From: Ruminococcus sp. | GTDB lineage: Bacteria > Bacillota > Clostridia > Oscillospirales > Acutalibacteraceae | Length of the DNA: 41,304 nucleotides | Reading direction: 5' to 3' | Assembly (NCBI GenBank): GCA_017458105.1 | Contig: JAFTGC010000021.1 | Coordinates: 1-41,304 of the forward strand | Shown: piece by piece, positions 16,585-26,621 of the stretch | How the letters are laid out: every line of letters begins with the position of its first letter | Position numbering within the stretch: position 1 is the first letter of the stretch | Notes under the pieces: generated by a model | Database searches by the model: none | Seen by the model: only the letters and a program-made list of their open reading frames with translations | Told to the model about the DNA's origin: nothing | Position numbers and translations under genes: made by a program

Positions 16585-16609
16585 AGAGGCAACTTTTTAT
16601 GTTGCCTCT
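16585..16609 (-). terminator. Possible terminator after nrdD
   Basis: AGAGGCAAC and GTTGCCTCT form a 9-base stem with a 7-base loop, 76 bases past the nrdD stop. The T-run on the minus strand is weak (interrupted), so function is uncertain. Confidence 0.4.
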
Positions 16610-16684
16610 CACTTTTTACACTCTGTTTATCAATTAGCACAGTAGAGCCGATTATCCGGCCGGGCTTTCCGAACGAAACACTGA

Positions 16685-18844
16685 TTAAAGATGCAAGACT
16701 CTTTCCTTAATTTCCTGAGTTCTGCCCTGGTTCCAATACTGGGTGCCGATATAGCCACAGGTTCTTCTTGCAACATTCATTTTATCCTGGTCACGGTTTC
16801 CGCAATTCGGACACTCCCAAAGGAGTTTGCCCTCTTCCTCAACAATTTGAATCTCGCCGTCGTAACCGCAGTTTTGACAAAAATCAGATTTTGTGTTAAG
16901 CTCGGCATACATTATATTGTCGTAGATAAACTGCATTACACTGATTACGGCGTCAAGGTTATCCTGCATATTAGGCACTTCAACATAGCTGATTGCTCCG
17001 CCGCTTGAAAGCGACTGGAACTGCGACTCAAATTTCAACTTTGAAAAAGCGTCAATCTCCTCTGTTACATTTACATGGTAGCTGTTTGTAATGTAGCCCT
17101 TATCGGTCACACCCTCAATAACACCAAAACGCTTTTGAAGGCACTTTGCAAATTTATATGTAGTGCTTTCAATAGGTGAGCCGTAGATGCTGAACTTTAT
17201 GTTTGTTTCTTCGTACCATTTATCGCAGGCTGCGTTCATATACTTCATAACATCCAGTGCAAACTGTGTGGATTGCGGGTCGGTATGAGAATTACCTGTC
17301 ATATACCGCACACACTCGCAAAGGCCGGCATAGCCGAGAGAAATTGTTGAGTAACCGCCGTAGAGCAGTTTATCAATAGGCTCGCCTTTTTTTAGCCTTG
17401 CAATGGCTCCGTTCTGCCAAAGAATAGGTGCAGCGTCAGACAATGTGCCCTTGAGTCTTTCGTGACGGGCCATAAGTGCTACATAGCAAAGGTCAAGTCT
17501 TTCATCAAAAATCTTCCAGAATTTATCCATATCCTTGCCGGACGAAAGTGCAACATCAACCAAATTAATGGTAACAACACCCTGATTAAATCTACCGTAA
17601 AATTTATAATTTCCGTTCTCGTCTTTCCAAGGATTAAGACAACTGCGGCAGCCCATAACAGGGAAACAGTTGCCCTCTTTGAGTTCCTTCATTTTCTTTT
17701 CGGAAATATAATCCGGCACAAGTCTTTTTGCACTGCACTTTGCAGCAAGCTTTGTCAGATAAAAATACTCTGTACCCTCACGGATGTTGTCCTCTTCAAG
17801 GACATAAATCAGCTTTGGAAATGCAGGTGTAATCCACACCCCTGCTTCGTTTTTGACACCCCGGTATCTCTGTTTGAGAGTTTCTTCAATAATGAGAGCC
17901 AAGTCTTTCTTTTCACGCTCGTTTCTTGCCTCGTTCAGATAAAGGAATACCGTCAAAAACGGTGCCTGTCCGTTGGTTGTCATAAGCGTAACGACCTGAT
18001 ACTGGATTGTCTGAACACCACGCTCAATTTCTTTTCTCAAACGGGTTTCTACCACACTGTCAATTTTGCTTTCGTCAGTTCCGCCAAGTTCACTAAACTC
18101 TTCCAGAACCTCGCCCTTAATCTTTTCCCTTGAAATTTGCACAAAAGGTGCAAGGTGAGTAAGGCTTATGCTTTGACCTCCATACTGGTTTGAAGCTACC
18201 TGTGCAATAATCTGAGTGGCGATGTTGCAGGCAGTTGAAAAACTGTGGGGTTTTTCAATGAGGGTTTCGCTTATTACCGTTCCGTTTTGGAGCATATCAT
18301 CAAGGTTTACCAGGTCGCAGTTGTGCATATGCTGGGCATAATAGTCTGAATCATGAAAGTGAATAATACCATCCCTGTGAGCCTCAACAACTTCTTTAGG
18401 CAAAAGGATTCTGTTGGTGAGGTCACGGCTGACTTCACCTGCCATATAGTCACGCTGAACGCTGTTTACTACGGGATTTTTGTTTGAATTTTCCTGCTTT
18501 ACTTCCTCGTTATTACACTCAATAAGCGAAAGGATTTTATCGTCTGTGGTATTAGACTTTCTTATGAGCGAACGATTGTAACGATACTTTACATAGTTTT
18601 TTGCAACCTCAAAAGCACCGCTCGCCATAATCTGATTTTCAACCATATCCTGAATTTCTTCAACTGAAACAGCACGGTTCATTTTCTCGCATTTAAAGGC
18701 GATATACTCGGCTGCCTCGTTGATTTTTTCTTCTGTCATCTCCATATTAACAACAGAACTGTTGGCTCGCCTCATAGCCTGAATTATCTTTTGAATGTCA
18801 AAATCAACTTCCGAGCCGTTTCGTTTGATAACTTTCAAAACCAT
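16685..18844 (-). CDS. nrdD: Anaerobic ribonucleoside-triphosphate reductase (class III)
   Basis: 719 residues. The N-terminal ATP-cone (about 1-90, KVIKRNGSEVDFDIQKIIQA) is the allosteric site. The large barrel reduces ribonucleoside triphosphates to deoxy forms. The C-terminus has the zinc site CQNCGYDG...CPNCGN and the glycyl-radical loop RRTCGYIGTQYWNQGR, which needs the radical SAM activase NrdG; no nrdG is present in this window. AGGAGG is only one base from the ATG at 18844 but seven from an in-frame TTG at 18838, so translation may start at the TTG (KVIKRNG). The gene is divergent from the Crp/Fnr regulator at 19011. It indicates strictly or facultatively anaerobic DNA precursor synthesis. 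Confidence 0.95.
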   Translation of the reverse strand: MVLKVIKRNGSEVDFDIQKIIQAMRRANSSVVNMEMTEEKINEAAEYIAFKCEKMNRAVSVEEIQDMVENQIMASGAFEVAKNYVKYRYNRSLIRKSNTTDDKILSLIECNNEEVKQENSNKNPVVNSVQRDYMAGEVSRDLTNRILLPKEVVEAHRDGIIHFHDSDYYAQHMHNCDLVNLDDMLQNGTVISETLIEKPHSFSTACNIATQIIAQVASNQYGGQSISLTHLAPFVQISREKIKGEVLEEFSELGGTDESKIDSVVETRLRKEIERGVQTIQYQVVTLMTTNGQAPFLTVFLYLNEARNEREKKDLALIIEETLKQRYRGVKNEAGVWITPAFPKLIYVLEEDNIREGTEYFYLTKLAAKCSAKRLVPDYISEKKMKELKEGNCFPVMGCRSCLNPWKDENGNYKFYGRFNQGVVTINLVDVALSSGKDMDKFWKIFDERLDLCYVALMARHERLKGTLSDAAPILWQNGAIARLKKGEPIDKLLYGGYSTISLGYAGLCECVRYMTGNSHTDPQSTQFALDVMKYMNAACDKWYEETNIKFSIYGSPIESTTYKFAKCLQKRFGVIEGVTDKGYITNSYHVNVTEEIDAFSKLKFESQFQSLSSGGAISYVEVPNMQDNLDAVISVMQFIYDNIMYAELNTKSDFCQNCGYDGEIQIVEEEGKLLWECPNCGNRDQDKMNVARRTCGYIGTQYWNQGRTQEIKERVLHL

Positions 18845-18912
18845 TCCTCCTAAATATACCTATCTATATCTAAATAATTACTCTTATTTTTACTCTAATT
18901 TTTGTCATACTG

Positions 18913-18918
18913 ATTATA
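18913..18918 (-). promoter_or_regulatory. nrdD: -10 element of the nrdD promoter
   Basis: TATAAT on the minus strand, 69 bases before nrdD. The -35 region is poor (CAGTTT at 17 bases), which fits a promoter needing an activator; the divergent Crp/Fnr protein is a candidate. Confidence 0.4.
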
Positions 18919-18941
18919 TCAAATTCAATAAAAGAAAACTG

Positions 18942-18970
18942 TTGCACTTACCACTATTTTTTGATATAAT
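18942..18970 (+). promoter_or_regulatory. Promoter of the Crp/Fnr regulator gene
   Basis: TTGCAC (18942-18947), a 17-base spacer and TATAAT (18965-18970), 40 bases before the ATG at 19011. This supports the shorter start for the gene. Confidence 0.75.
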
Positions 18971-19010
18971 AACTACATATAGAAAACGCTCTACAAAGGA
19001 AACGCTAAAT

Positions 19011-19625
19011 ATGGACACACGAATTTCAAAAAACGAAATTGATTTTTTGATGAAAAACTTAAATCCAAAAATTGTTGAACTGCAAAGAAACACAATTATT
19101 CACGCTGACGATATGAAATATCACCTTTCAATCATCTTAAACGGCTTGGTGTACCTGTGTGTTGAACACGAGGACTGCAACCGAAGCATACTGAATTTTT
19201 TTCGTGCAAGAGAATACTTTACAAAAAATATGCTGATACCTGTCGAAAACGGAATCAGCTACTTTGCCGTCAAATCAAAATCATATGTAATTTATTTTAA
19301 CCGATATGATATTATCAGTTTAAACTCAAAAGACAAACGCTGGATAAACAACACCGTTGAAAATATTTTTACGCTTTCCGAAAGCAGTCTGCTTAAAACC
19401 AATCTGATGCTGCACAACAAAAGCCTACGCAGCAAACTTACTTATTTTTTTAAAAATGAGGTTGACAAACAGCACAGCAACAATATAAATGTACCTGTAC
19501 CTTTTTCTGACCTTGCAGATTTTTTGTCGGTTGAACGGACAGCCATGATGAAAGAAATCCGCCGAATGAAAGACGAGGGGATTATTTCGGGAAAAAACCG
19601 CAAGCTCACTATAAATAAATTATAG
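19011..19625 (+). CDS. Crp/Fnr family transcriptional regulator
   Basis: 204 residues. The N-terminal ~115 form a cyclic-nucleotide-type beta-roll without the Cys cluster of Fnr, and the C-terminal helix-turn-helix reads FSDLADFLSVERTAMMKEIR followed by a winged segment (ISGKNRKLTI). Only two Cys are present (CVEHEDC), so an iron-sulfur sensor is unlikely. The start at 19011 has AAAGGA 10 bases upstream and a promoter further up; the longer frame would include the promoter. The effector is unknown. It may control nrdD, from which it is transcribed divergently. Confidence 0.85.
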   Translation: MDTRISKNEIDFLMKNLNPKIVELQRNTIIHADDMKYHLSIILNGLVYLCVEHEDCNRSILNFFRAREYFTKNMLIPVENGISYFAVKSKSYVIYFNRYDIISLNSKDKRWINNTVENIFTLSESSLLKTNLMLHNKSLRSKLTYFFKNEVDKQHSNNINVPVPFSDLADFLSVERTAMMKEIRRMKDEGIISGKNRKLTINKL

Positions 19626-19636
19626 CATAAATTTAT

Positions 19637-19657
19637 CCCCTGCATTTTCCGCAGGGG
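19637..19657 (+). terminator. Terminator after the Crp/Fnr gene
   Basis: CCCCTGC and GCAGGGG form a 7-base stem 11 bases past the stop, followed by an AT-rich stretch with a modest T-run (GAATTTTG). Confidence 0.55.
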
Positions 19658-19740
19658 AAGAATTTTGTAATTTTAAAATAATTCGTACTTTTGTATCAAT
19701 TTGAGTATATCTTAATATGAAATTGTTGGTTAATTTAATA

Positions 19741-19772
19741 AAAGGCTATACCGCTAAAACGATACAGCCTTT
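19741..19772 (-). terminator. Terminator of the ilv operon
   Basis: AAAGGCTATA and ATACAGCCTTT pair; on the minus strand the stem is followed by TTTTATTAAATT. It lies 24 bases past the ilvC stop. Confidence 0.65.
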
Positions 19773-19795
19773 AATAGGTAATTTTTTTAAGCCAA

Positions 19796-20875
<1,080 letters not shown>

Positions 20876-20892
20876 TCAAGCCTGTGTAAGTA

Positions 20893-20909
20893 ATAGTGAA
20901 ATTCACTAT
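20893..20909. promoter_or_regulatory. 17-base palindrome between ilvN and ilvC
   Basis: ATAGTGAAATTCACTAT is symmetric except for its central base. It lies upstream of a TATACT-like -10 on the minus strand in the ilvN-ilvC gap, so it may be an operator for a separate ilvC promoter or a short mRNA hairpin. Confidence 0.4.
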
Positions 20910-20935
20910 ACTTTTAATAACAATTTCATTAAAAA

Positions 20936-21442
20936 TCAATCATTAAATCCGCTGTGGTAAACTTCGCCCTGACCTTTTTCGATTGCAACTGTTCCTGTAC
21001 GTACAATTTCTTTAATTCCGTACGGCTTGACCAGGTCTGACAAAGTCTGGATTCTGTCGTTTGTATCGGTAATTTCAAAAGTTAGGGTGTTTTGTGCAAC
21101 ATCAACAATCTTTGCCGACATAAGCTCAGCTATTCGCATAAGGTCACCCCTCTGCTTACTGTTGCAATGCACTTTAATCAACGCCAGCTCACGGCTGACA
21201 TATTCACCCTCTACAAGTCTTTTTACTTTAATAACCGGGATTAGTTTATTAAGCTGTTTTTCAAGCTGTTCAACCACATACTCGTCACCGTTGGCTACAA
21301 TTGTAATCCTTGAAATTGCAGGATTGCTTGTTACGCCGACGGCAAGGCTGTCAATATTGAAGGCTCTTCGTGAGAAAAGTCCCGAAATTTTTGACAGAAC
21401 ACCCGAGTGGTTCTCTACAATAACAGATAATGTATATTTCAT
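20936..21442 (-). CDS. ilvN: Acetolactate synthase small (regulatory) subunit
   Basis: 168 residues. An N-terminal ACT domain (1-75, VIVENHSGVLSKISGLFSRR and FNIDSLAVG) binds valine for feedback control, and a C-terminal domain (about 80-160, LALIKVHCNSKQRGDLMRIA) contacts the catalytic subunit. The start has AAGGTGA upstream and lies 15 bases after ilvB, so the two subunits are made together. Confidence 0.94.
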   Translation of the reverse strand: MKYTLSVIVENHSGVLSKISGLFSRRAFNIDSLAVGVTSNPAISRITIVANGDEYVVEQLEKQLNKLIPVIKVKRLVEGEYVSRELALIKVHCNSKQRGDLMRIAELMSAKIVDVAQNTLTFEITDTNDRIQTLSDLVKPYGIKEIVRTGTVAIEKGQGEVYHSGFND

Positions 21443-21457
21443 AGTCTGTGTTCACCT

Positions 21458-23077
21458 TTATATAGACGGAGTTTCAGGGGCTACATTGCAGATAAGTACA
21501 AACGGCTCTTTGAGCTTAAACATCTTTTCCGCAATTTTTTCTGCCTCTTCGTTTGAGTTTACCTCTGCTGTTTTAATTCCGTAAGCTTCGGCAATTTTCT
21601 TAAAATCAGGGTCTTCAAGAATTGTTCCGCTAAAGCGGTTTCCGTAAATATTTGTCTGAAGTTCTCTTACCATTCCAAGGCGATTGTTACGCATTACAAT
21701 AATTTTAACATCAACCTTGTTCTGCATAATTGTACCCAGCTCAGTCAGGTTCATCTGGAACGAACCGTCACCGCACACTGCAACAACATCTCTTGTAGGT
21801 CTTGCCAATTTCGCACCGATTGCAGCAGGAACACTGTATCCCATTGTTCCCATACCGCCTGTGGTAAGGAACCTGCCCTCTCGAATTCTAAAGTTATTTG
21901 CACACCAAATCTGATTTTGACCTACATCCGCCACCAAAATGCCCTTGCTCTTCATCATAAATGAAAGTTTAGCTACCAGTGAACGAGGCTCAACAAAGCC
22001 CTCGTGAACCGGAGGAATACGGAACATTTTCTTCTTCCATTCGCTGTAGGTATCGCACCATTCCTGTGTGATATGGTAGTCGCCGACATCTTCCAAAAGT
22101 TTTTCAATAACATTCTTCATATCGCCAACTATCGGAACGGTTGTCGTAACATTTTTGCCAATTTCGGCAGGGTCTATATCTATATGTATAATCTTACTTG
22201 TACGGCTAACCTGGTCAGGTTTTGCAACCGCTCTGTCGCCAAGCCTTGCTCCGCAAACTATGAGCAAGTCGCTCTCATGCAATGCACGGTTTGCGTATTT
22301 TTTGCCGTGAGTTCCAAGCATACCCAGGTAATTTTCGTGTTCGCTCGGCATAACGCCGATTCCCATAAGTGTTGATATAACCGGAATACCTGTTTTTTCG
22401 GAAAAACGCACAAGCTTAAGTTTACTTCCTGACGAAAGAACACCGCCGCCCGCCACAATAAGAGGCTTGTCTGCCTTTTTAATCAGCTCCACAGCTCTCT
22501 TAATCTGCATTTTGTGACCACGGTAGTTAGGCTTATAGCCAACTATGTCTACCTTTTCGGGATATTCAAAAGACTCAATGGTTTCTTCCTGAACATCCTG
22601 CGGAATATCAATGAGGACAGGTCCCATTCTGCCGGTTGTTGCAATATGGAAAGCCTCCTTGAACACCCTAGGCAAATCCTTTGTGTCATTTACAAGGTAG
22701 CTGTGTTTTACAAACGGTTCGCAGGCACCGGTTATGTCCGCCTCCTGAAAAACATCTCTGCCGAGAAGCTCCCTTTTGACCTGACCGGTAATACATATAA
22801 CAGGTATGCTGTCCGCATAAGCCGTAGCAATACCGGTAACCATATTGGTTGCACCCGGGCCTGAAGTTGCCACGCACACACCCACTTTGTTGCTGCATCT
22901 GCTGTAACCGTTTGCCGCATGAACAGCCGACTGCTCCATACGGACAAGTATATGTTTGATATTAGATTTATAAAGTGAATCGTAAAATGGACAAATCGCC
23001 GCACCCGGATAGCCAAAAACTGTATCTACGCCCTCGGCCTCAAGGCACTTAATCATAATATCTGCACCGCTAATCAT
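21458..23077 (-). CDS. ilvB: Acetolactate synthase large (catalytic) subunit
   Basis: 539 residues, a thiamine-diphosphate enzyme that joins two pyruvates (or pyruvate and 2-oxobutyrate) in the first common step of branched-chain amino acid synthesis. Features: the N-terminal motif FGYPGAAICPFYDSL, the cofactor-activating Glu48 in VRMEQSAVHAANGYSR, the FAD-binding middle domain, and the thiamine-diphosphate motif CGDGSFQMNLTELGTI...RNN near the C-terminus. First gene of the ilvB-ilvN-ilvC set, with its own promoter. Confidence 0.95.
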   Translation of the reverse strand: MISGADIMIKCLEAEGVDTVFGYPGAAICPFYDSLYKSNIKHILVRMEQSAVHAANGYSRCSNKVGVCVATSGPGATNMVTGIATAYADSIPVICITGQVKRELLGRDVFQEADITGACEPFVKHSYLVNDTKDLPRVFKEAFHIATTGRMGPVLIDIPQDVQEETIESFEYPEKVDIVGYKPNYRGHKMQIKRAVELIKKADKPLIVAGGGVLSSGSKLKLVRFSEKTGIPVISTLMGIGVMPSEHENYLGMLGTHGKKYANRALHESDLLIVCGARLGDRAVAKPDQVSRTSKIIHIDIDPAEIGKNVTTTVPIVGDMKNVIEKLLEDVGDYHITQEWCDTYSEWKKKMFRIPPVHEGFVEPRSLVAKLSFMMKSKGILVADVGQNQIWCANNFRIREGRFLTTGGMGTMGYSVPAAIGAKLARPTRDVVAVCGDGSFQMNLTELGTIMQNKVDVKIIVMRNNRLGMVRELQTNIYGNRFSGTILEDPDFKKIAEAYGIKTAEVNSNEEAEKIAEKMFKLKEPFVLICNVAPETPSI

Positions 23078-23137
23078 AAACCCACAATACTCCTAATATA
23101 TTTTAATAATGTTAGATTCAAACACTAACTTTATAAC

Positions 23138-23166
23138 ATTATACAATAAAGTATTTATCATTTCAA
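23138..23166 (-). promoter_or_regulatory. Promoter of the ilv operon
   Basis: Minus-strand TTGAAA (23166-23161), 17-base spacer, TATAAT (23143-23138). The leader before ilvB is only about 55 bases, too short for a T-box; it contains a small inverted repeat (GTTAG...CTAAC, 23111-23129). Confidence 0.75.
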
Positions 23167-23188
23167 GTACAAAACCTAAAAAAACACC

Positions 23189-23217
23189 TTGATTTTATTG
23201 AAGCGTTGTGTTATAAT
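23189..23217 (+). promoter_or_regulatory. Promoter of the SRP RNA / dnaX unit
   Basis: TTGATT (23189-23194), 17-base spacer, TATAAT (23212-23217). It faces away from the ilv promoter with 22 bases between the two -35 boxes. Predicted start of transcription near 23224. Confidence 0.75.
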
Positions 23218-23227
23218 ACACTTAAAG

Positions 23228-23407
23228 TTGTAAACTCGTTATAATTCGGGTTTATATAAACGAGCGGCAGGCCCTATACGATTGGGGTCTGTGAACCATG
23301 TCAGGCGGGGAACCGAGCAGCATTAAGCAGTTCTTTCGATGCGATATAGTAAGTCTGTCGTTCGTTTATGTAAATCCTCAGCCGTTAGTCGGCATAACGG
23401 TTTACAA
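23228..23407 (+). ncRNA. ffs: Signal recognition particle RNA
   Basis: The conserved domain IV is clear: GTCAGGCGGGGAACCGAGCA at about 23300-23320 (the tip loop GGAA and the asymmetric loop that binds Ffh). It is extended by a stem AAACGAGCGGCAG (23258-23270) with CTGTCGTTCGTTT (23355-23367). A further outer helix pairs TTGTAAACTCGTTAT (23228-23242) with ATAACGGTTTACAA (23394-23407) with one bulged base, and a T-run (23408-23413) follows. The boundaries given are those of the outer helix; the core is 23256-23369. The position before dnaX-ybaB-recR matches the SRP RNA gene of Bacillus. The RNA forms the particle that targets membrane proteins. Confidence 0.88.
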
Positions 23408-23414
23408 TTTTTTG
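23382..23414 (+). terminator. Terminator of the SRP RNA
   Basis: A local hairpin CCGTTA/TAACGG (23382-23400) and, alternatively, the long outer helix ending at 23407, are followed by TTTTTTG. Read-through into dnaX, 45 bases on, is possible. Confidence 0.5.
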
Positions 23415-23457
23415 TTTTATGACAGCTTATACATTATATTTACAGAAAGATGATTTT

Positions 23458-25146
23458 ATGTATCAGGTACTTTACCGCAAATGGCGGCCTGCCTGCTTTG
23501 CCGATGTTTCGGGACAGCCACAGGTCACACAAACCCTAAAAAACGAAATAAAAAACGGTAGAATACACCACGCTTACCTCTTTACCGGTTCAAGGGGAAC
23601 AGGTAAAACCACCTGTGCTAAAATCCTTGCAAAAGCCGTCAACTGCCTTGACCCCAAGGACGGCGAGCCGTGCGGTCACTGCCAAAACTGTATAGACTTT
23701 GCCGACGGAAATATGCTCGATGTAATTGAAATGGACGCAGCAAGCAACCGACGCATTGATGACATAAGGGCATTGATCGATGAGGTTTCGTTCTCCCCTG
23801 CAAAAGGCAAATACAGGGTTTACATCGTTGACGAGGTTCATATGCTCACCAACGAGGCATTCAACGCTTTGCTCAAAACACTTGAGGAGCCTCCGGCACA
23901 TGTAATTTTTATTTTGGCAACTACCGAAGTTCACAAGCTTTTGCCGACAATACTCTCACGGTGTCAGCGTTTTGATTTTCACAGAATTGCTCCGGAGGAT
24001 ATTGCCGACCGACTTGAATACATTGCATCGCAGGAAAACATCACTATAACAAGAGAAGCCGCTTTGCTGACTGCAGTAATCGCAGACGGTGCAATGCGTG
24101 ACTCGCTTTCGATAATGGACAGGTGTATAGGTATCAATTCTGCCATTGACGCCGATGTTGTCCGCCAAGCTGCAGGACTTGCACAGACTGACTATCTGTT
24201 CACAATTTCGGCTGCGTGTATCAATAAAAATGTCCGCAGAGCCATTGATATAATAGATAAACTCCATTCCGAAAGCAAAGATATGGCTAAACTTTGTGCC
24301 GAAATTATCAACCATTTCAGGAATTTTATGCTGATTAAAACAGTTAAAAATCCTCGGAATATGCTGATTATGAATGACAGCGAGTTTGAAGAGGCACAGA
24401 CCCAGTGCGACTATGTTTCGCTTGCCGACATCATATACTTTATGGATGTTCTTCAACGCAGTGCTGAAAGGATGGGCAAAAGCTCTTCTGACCGCACCGA
24501 GCTTGAAACAGCACTTGTAAAACTCTCCTCCCCCGAACTCGACGGCAGTCCCGAAGCCTTGATTGCAAGAATTGTAAAGTTGGAAAAACAGGCAAAGCTC
24601 GGTGGGCTGACAAACACTGAAAACCTACCGCCTCTTAACGAGGACAAGCTCACTGAAAATAAAAAAGCTGAACAACCCGTTGCTCCGCCAACAACCGCCG
24701 AGCCTGCACCAAGTACTGAACCTGCTGAACAAACTCAAAATCAACCTCAGCAAAGCCAAACCAAACAACCGCAACAACCTACTGCAAGACGGGCGGTAAA
24801 TCAGGAAGAACTCTATGCAAACGCAAGGCCGTTCCCCGAATGGGCTGAAATTGTAGAAAATATGAAAAACTACAGTATGACAATCGGCACGGCTTTTTCA
24901 AACAGTGCAGCGTTTGTAAGCGGGGATTTTTTGCTGATTGATGTCAACAATGATATGGCATTTAATCTTCTCAGGCACGACCCAAATCAAAAAGAGCGAA
25001 TCCGCACAGCTGTTCAGGAAATGACAGGCAAGCGGTATAAGCTTGGGCCGTACAAACCGCCTGTTCAAGAAATAAAAAAAGACGACCCTCTCAAAAAATT
25101 TGCAGAGGATTTAACAAACAAAGGTATTGAATTTACCGAAGAATAA
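23458..25146 (+). CDS. dnaX: DNA polymerase III subunit gamma/tau (clamp loader)
   Basis: 562 residues. It opens and loads the sliding clamp and couples polymerases at the fork. AAA+ domain: Walker A GSRGTGKTTCAKILAKAVNC, zinc site C-x8-C-x2-C-x2-C (CLDPKDGEPCGHCQNC), Walker B YIVDEVHML, sensor 1 FILATTEVHKLLPTILSRCQ. A lid and collar follow (about 170-370), then a Pro/Gln-rich linker (about 410-455) and a C-terminal tau domain. The start at 23458 gives the standard MYQVLYRKWRP N-terminus. First coding gene of the dnaX-ybaB-recR-smpB series. Confidence 0.95.
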   Translation: MYQVLYRKWRPACFADVSGQPQVTQTLKNEIKNGRIHHAYLFTGSRGTGKTTCAKILAKAVNCLDPKDGEPCGHCQNCIDFADGNMLDVIEMDAASNRRIDDIRALIDEVSFSPAKGKYRVYIVDEVHMLTNEAFNALLKTLEEPPAHVIFILATTEVHKLLPTILSRCQRFDFHRIAPEDIADRLEYIASQENITITREAALLTAVIADGAMRDSLSIMDRCIGINSAIDADVVRQAAGLAQTDYLFTISAACINKNVRRAIDIIDKLHSESKDMAKLCAEIINHFRNFMLIKTVKNPRNMLIMNDSEFEEAQTQCDYVSLADIIYFMDVLQRSAERMGKSSSDRTELETALVKLSSPELDGSPEALIARIVKLEKQAKLGGLTNTENLPPLNEDKLTENKKAEQPVAPPTTAEPAPSTEPAEQTQNQPQQSQTKQPQQPTARRAVNQEELYANARPFPEWAEIVENMKNYSMTIGTAFSNSAAFVSGDFLLIDVNNDMAFNLLRHDPNQKERIRTAVQEMTGKRYKLGPYKPPVQEIKKDDPLKKFAEDLTNKGIEFTEE

Positions 25147-25167
25147 GATATAAGAAAGGAAATTATT

Positions 25168-25518
25168 ATGAAAGCAAGATTACCAAAAAATTACGGCGGA
25201 AACGGAATAGGAAATATGCAGCAGCTTGCCCGCCAGGCACAAAAAATGCAGGAAGAAATGGAAGCAAAAACAGCAGAGCTTGAAGAGAGAGAGTATTCTG
25301 CAACTGCAGGCGGCGGTGCCGTTAAGGCAACCGTAAGCGGTGCAATGGAAGTTAAGTCGCTTGATATTGACCCTGAAGTTGTTGACCCTGAGGATGTAGA
25401 AATGCTCAGCGACATTATCCTTGGTGCAGTTAATGAAGCACTCAGAAATGCCGCAAAGGATAAGGAAGAATCCTTGACTGCAATTTCCGGCGGACTTAAC
25501 ATTCCGGGTATGTTCTGA
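25168..25518 (+). CDS. YbaB/EbfC family nucleoid-associated protein
   Basis: 116 residues of the YbaB family: a Met/Gln-rich N-terminal helix ([20 protein letters not shown]), a central beta sheet ([20 protein letters not shown]) and C-terminal helices ending with GGLNIPGMF. Such proteins form dimers that bind DNA and are conserved between dnaX and recR in Firmicutes. GAAAGGAAA precedes the ATG, 21 bases after dnaX. Its stop overlaps the recR start by one base (TGATG). Confidence 0.93.
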   Translation: MKARLPKNYGGNGIGNMQQLARQAQKMQEEMEAKTAELEEREYSATAGGGAVKATVSGAMEVKSLDIDPEVVDPEDVEMLSDIILGAVNEALRNAAKDKEESLTAISGGLNIPGMF

Positions 25519-26120
25519 TGCCGTCTTATAATGTTGTTCCACTGCAAAGATTGATTGAAAATTTTGAAAAGCTCCCGGGAATCGGTGCAAAAACTGCTCA
25601 ACGGCTTGCATATTTTGTTCTGAATATGCCAAAAACAGAAGCAGATGATTTTGCAAAAGCAATCACCGATGCTCAGGAAAAAATCCACTATTGCAGTGTG
25701 TGCTGTAACCTGACAGACAAGGAAAAATGCCCTGTTTGTTCAAGTGCAACCCGTGACCACAGCTCAATTTGCGTTGTGGAAACACCCAGGGATGCAATGG
25801 CTATGGAATCCACAAACGAATACAAAGGCACATACCATGTTTTGCACGGTGCTATTTCTCCGCTGAACGGAATAGGACCCGACCAACTAAAAATCAAGGA
25901 ACTGCTTGTAAGGCTTAATAACAACGAAGTCAACGAGGTTATTATGGCAACCAATCCCACAGTTGAGGGTGAGGCAACCGCTATGTACATCAGCCGGCTG
26001 TTAAAACCGCTCGGCATAAAAGTTACACGGCTTGCATATGGTATTCCTGTGGGCGGTGACCTTGAATATGCTGATGGAGTTACCCTTGCCAGAGCACTCG
26101 AGGGCAGAACTTCACTTTAA
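25518..26120 (+). CDS. recR: Recombination mediator RecR
   Basis: 200 residues, the normal length. Helix-hairpin-helix [15 protein letters not shown] (about 15-30), C4 zinc finger [16 protein letters not shown] (about 58-73), Toprim domain starting [14 protein letters not shown] and including [15 protein letters not shown], and the C-terminal Walker-like segment [17 protein letters not shown]. With RecO it loads RecA onto SSB-coated single-stranded DNA. It is translationally coupled to ybaB by TGATG. Confidence 0.95.
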   Translation: MPSYNVVPLQRLIENFEKLPGIGAKTAQRLAYFVLNMPKTEADDFAKAITDAQEKIHYCSVCCNLTDKEKCPVCSSATRDHSSICVVETPRDAMAMESTNEYKGTYHVLHGAISPLNGIGPDQLKIKELLVRLNNNEVNEVIMATNPTVEGEATAMYISRLLKPLGIKVTRLAYGIPVGGDLEYADGVTLARALEGRTSL

Positions 26121-26130
26121 AGGTGTTATT

Positions 26131-26589
26131 ATGAAAGAGAGTACAAAAACTATAGCACAAAACAAAAAGGCTCATCACGATTATTTTATTCTTGAAAGCT
26201 ACGAGGCTGGCATTGAACTCTGCGGAACAGAGGTTAAGTCACTCCGGGCGGGGCGGGTAAATTTAAAGGACAGCTGGTGCAATATTGTTGACGGCGAAAT
26301 TTTTGTCAACGGTATGCACATCTCCCCTTACGAACAGGGAAATATATTTAACCGTGACCCGCTGCGTGTGAGAAGACTTCTTATGCACAAAAGAGAAATT
26401 TTAAAATTGTTCGGCACAATTCAGCAACAGGGGCTTTCTCTCATACCGATAAGCCTCTATTTCAAAGGAAGCAAAGTAAAAATGCAGGTAGGTCTGTGCA
26501 AAGGTAAAAAACTGTACGACAAAAGAGCCAGCATAGCCGAAAGAGATGCAAAACGCAATATGGAAAGAGCCATAAAAGAACGCTTTTGA
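26131..26589 (+). CDS. smpB: tmRNA-binding protein SmpB
   Basis: 152 residues. The beta-barrel core contains [20 protein letters not shown] and [12 protein letters not shown], and the C-terminal tail [20 protein letters not shown] mimics mRNA in the empty channel of stalled ribosomes. It escorts tmRNA for rescue. The start at 26131 has AAAGGTG upstream, 10 bases after recR; a longer frame would overlap recR. The tmRNA gene follows 109 bases downstream. Confidence 0.95.
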   Translation: MKESTKTIAQNKKAHHDYFILESYEAGIELCGTEVKSLRAGRVNLKDSWCNIVDGEIFVNGMHISPYEQGNIFNRDPLRVRRLLMHKREILKLFGTIQQQGLSLIPISLYFKGSKVKMQVGLCKGKKLYDKRASIAERDAKRNMERAIKERF

Positions 26590-26621
26590 TGTTATAAATG
26601 TGTGTTTTTAAACATTTCCTG

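Noticed and set aside
23078-23137. A T-box or leader-peptide attenuator before ilvB
   Set aside because: The leader is only about 55 bases, with no T-box sequence, no run of Leu/Val/Ile codons and no terminator.
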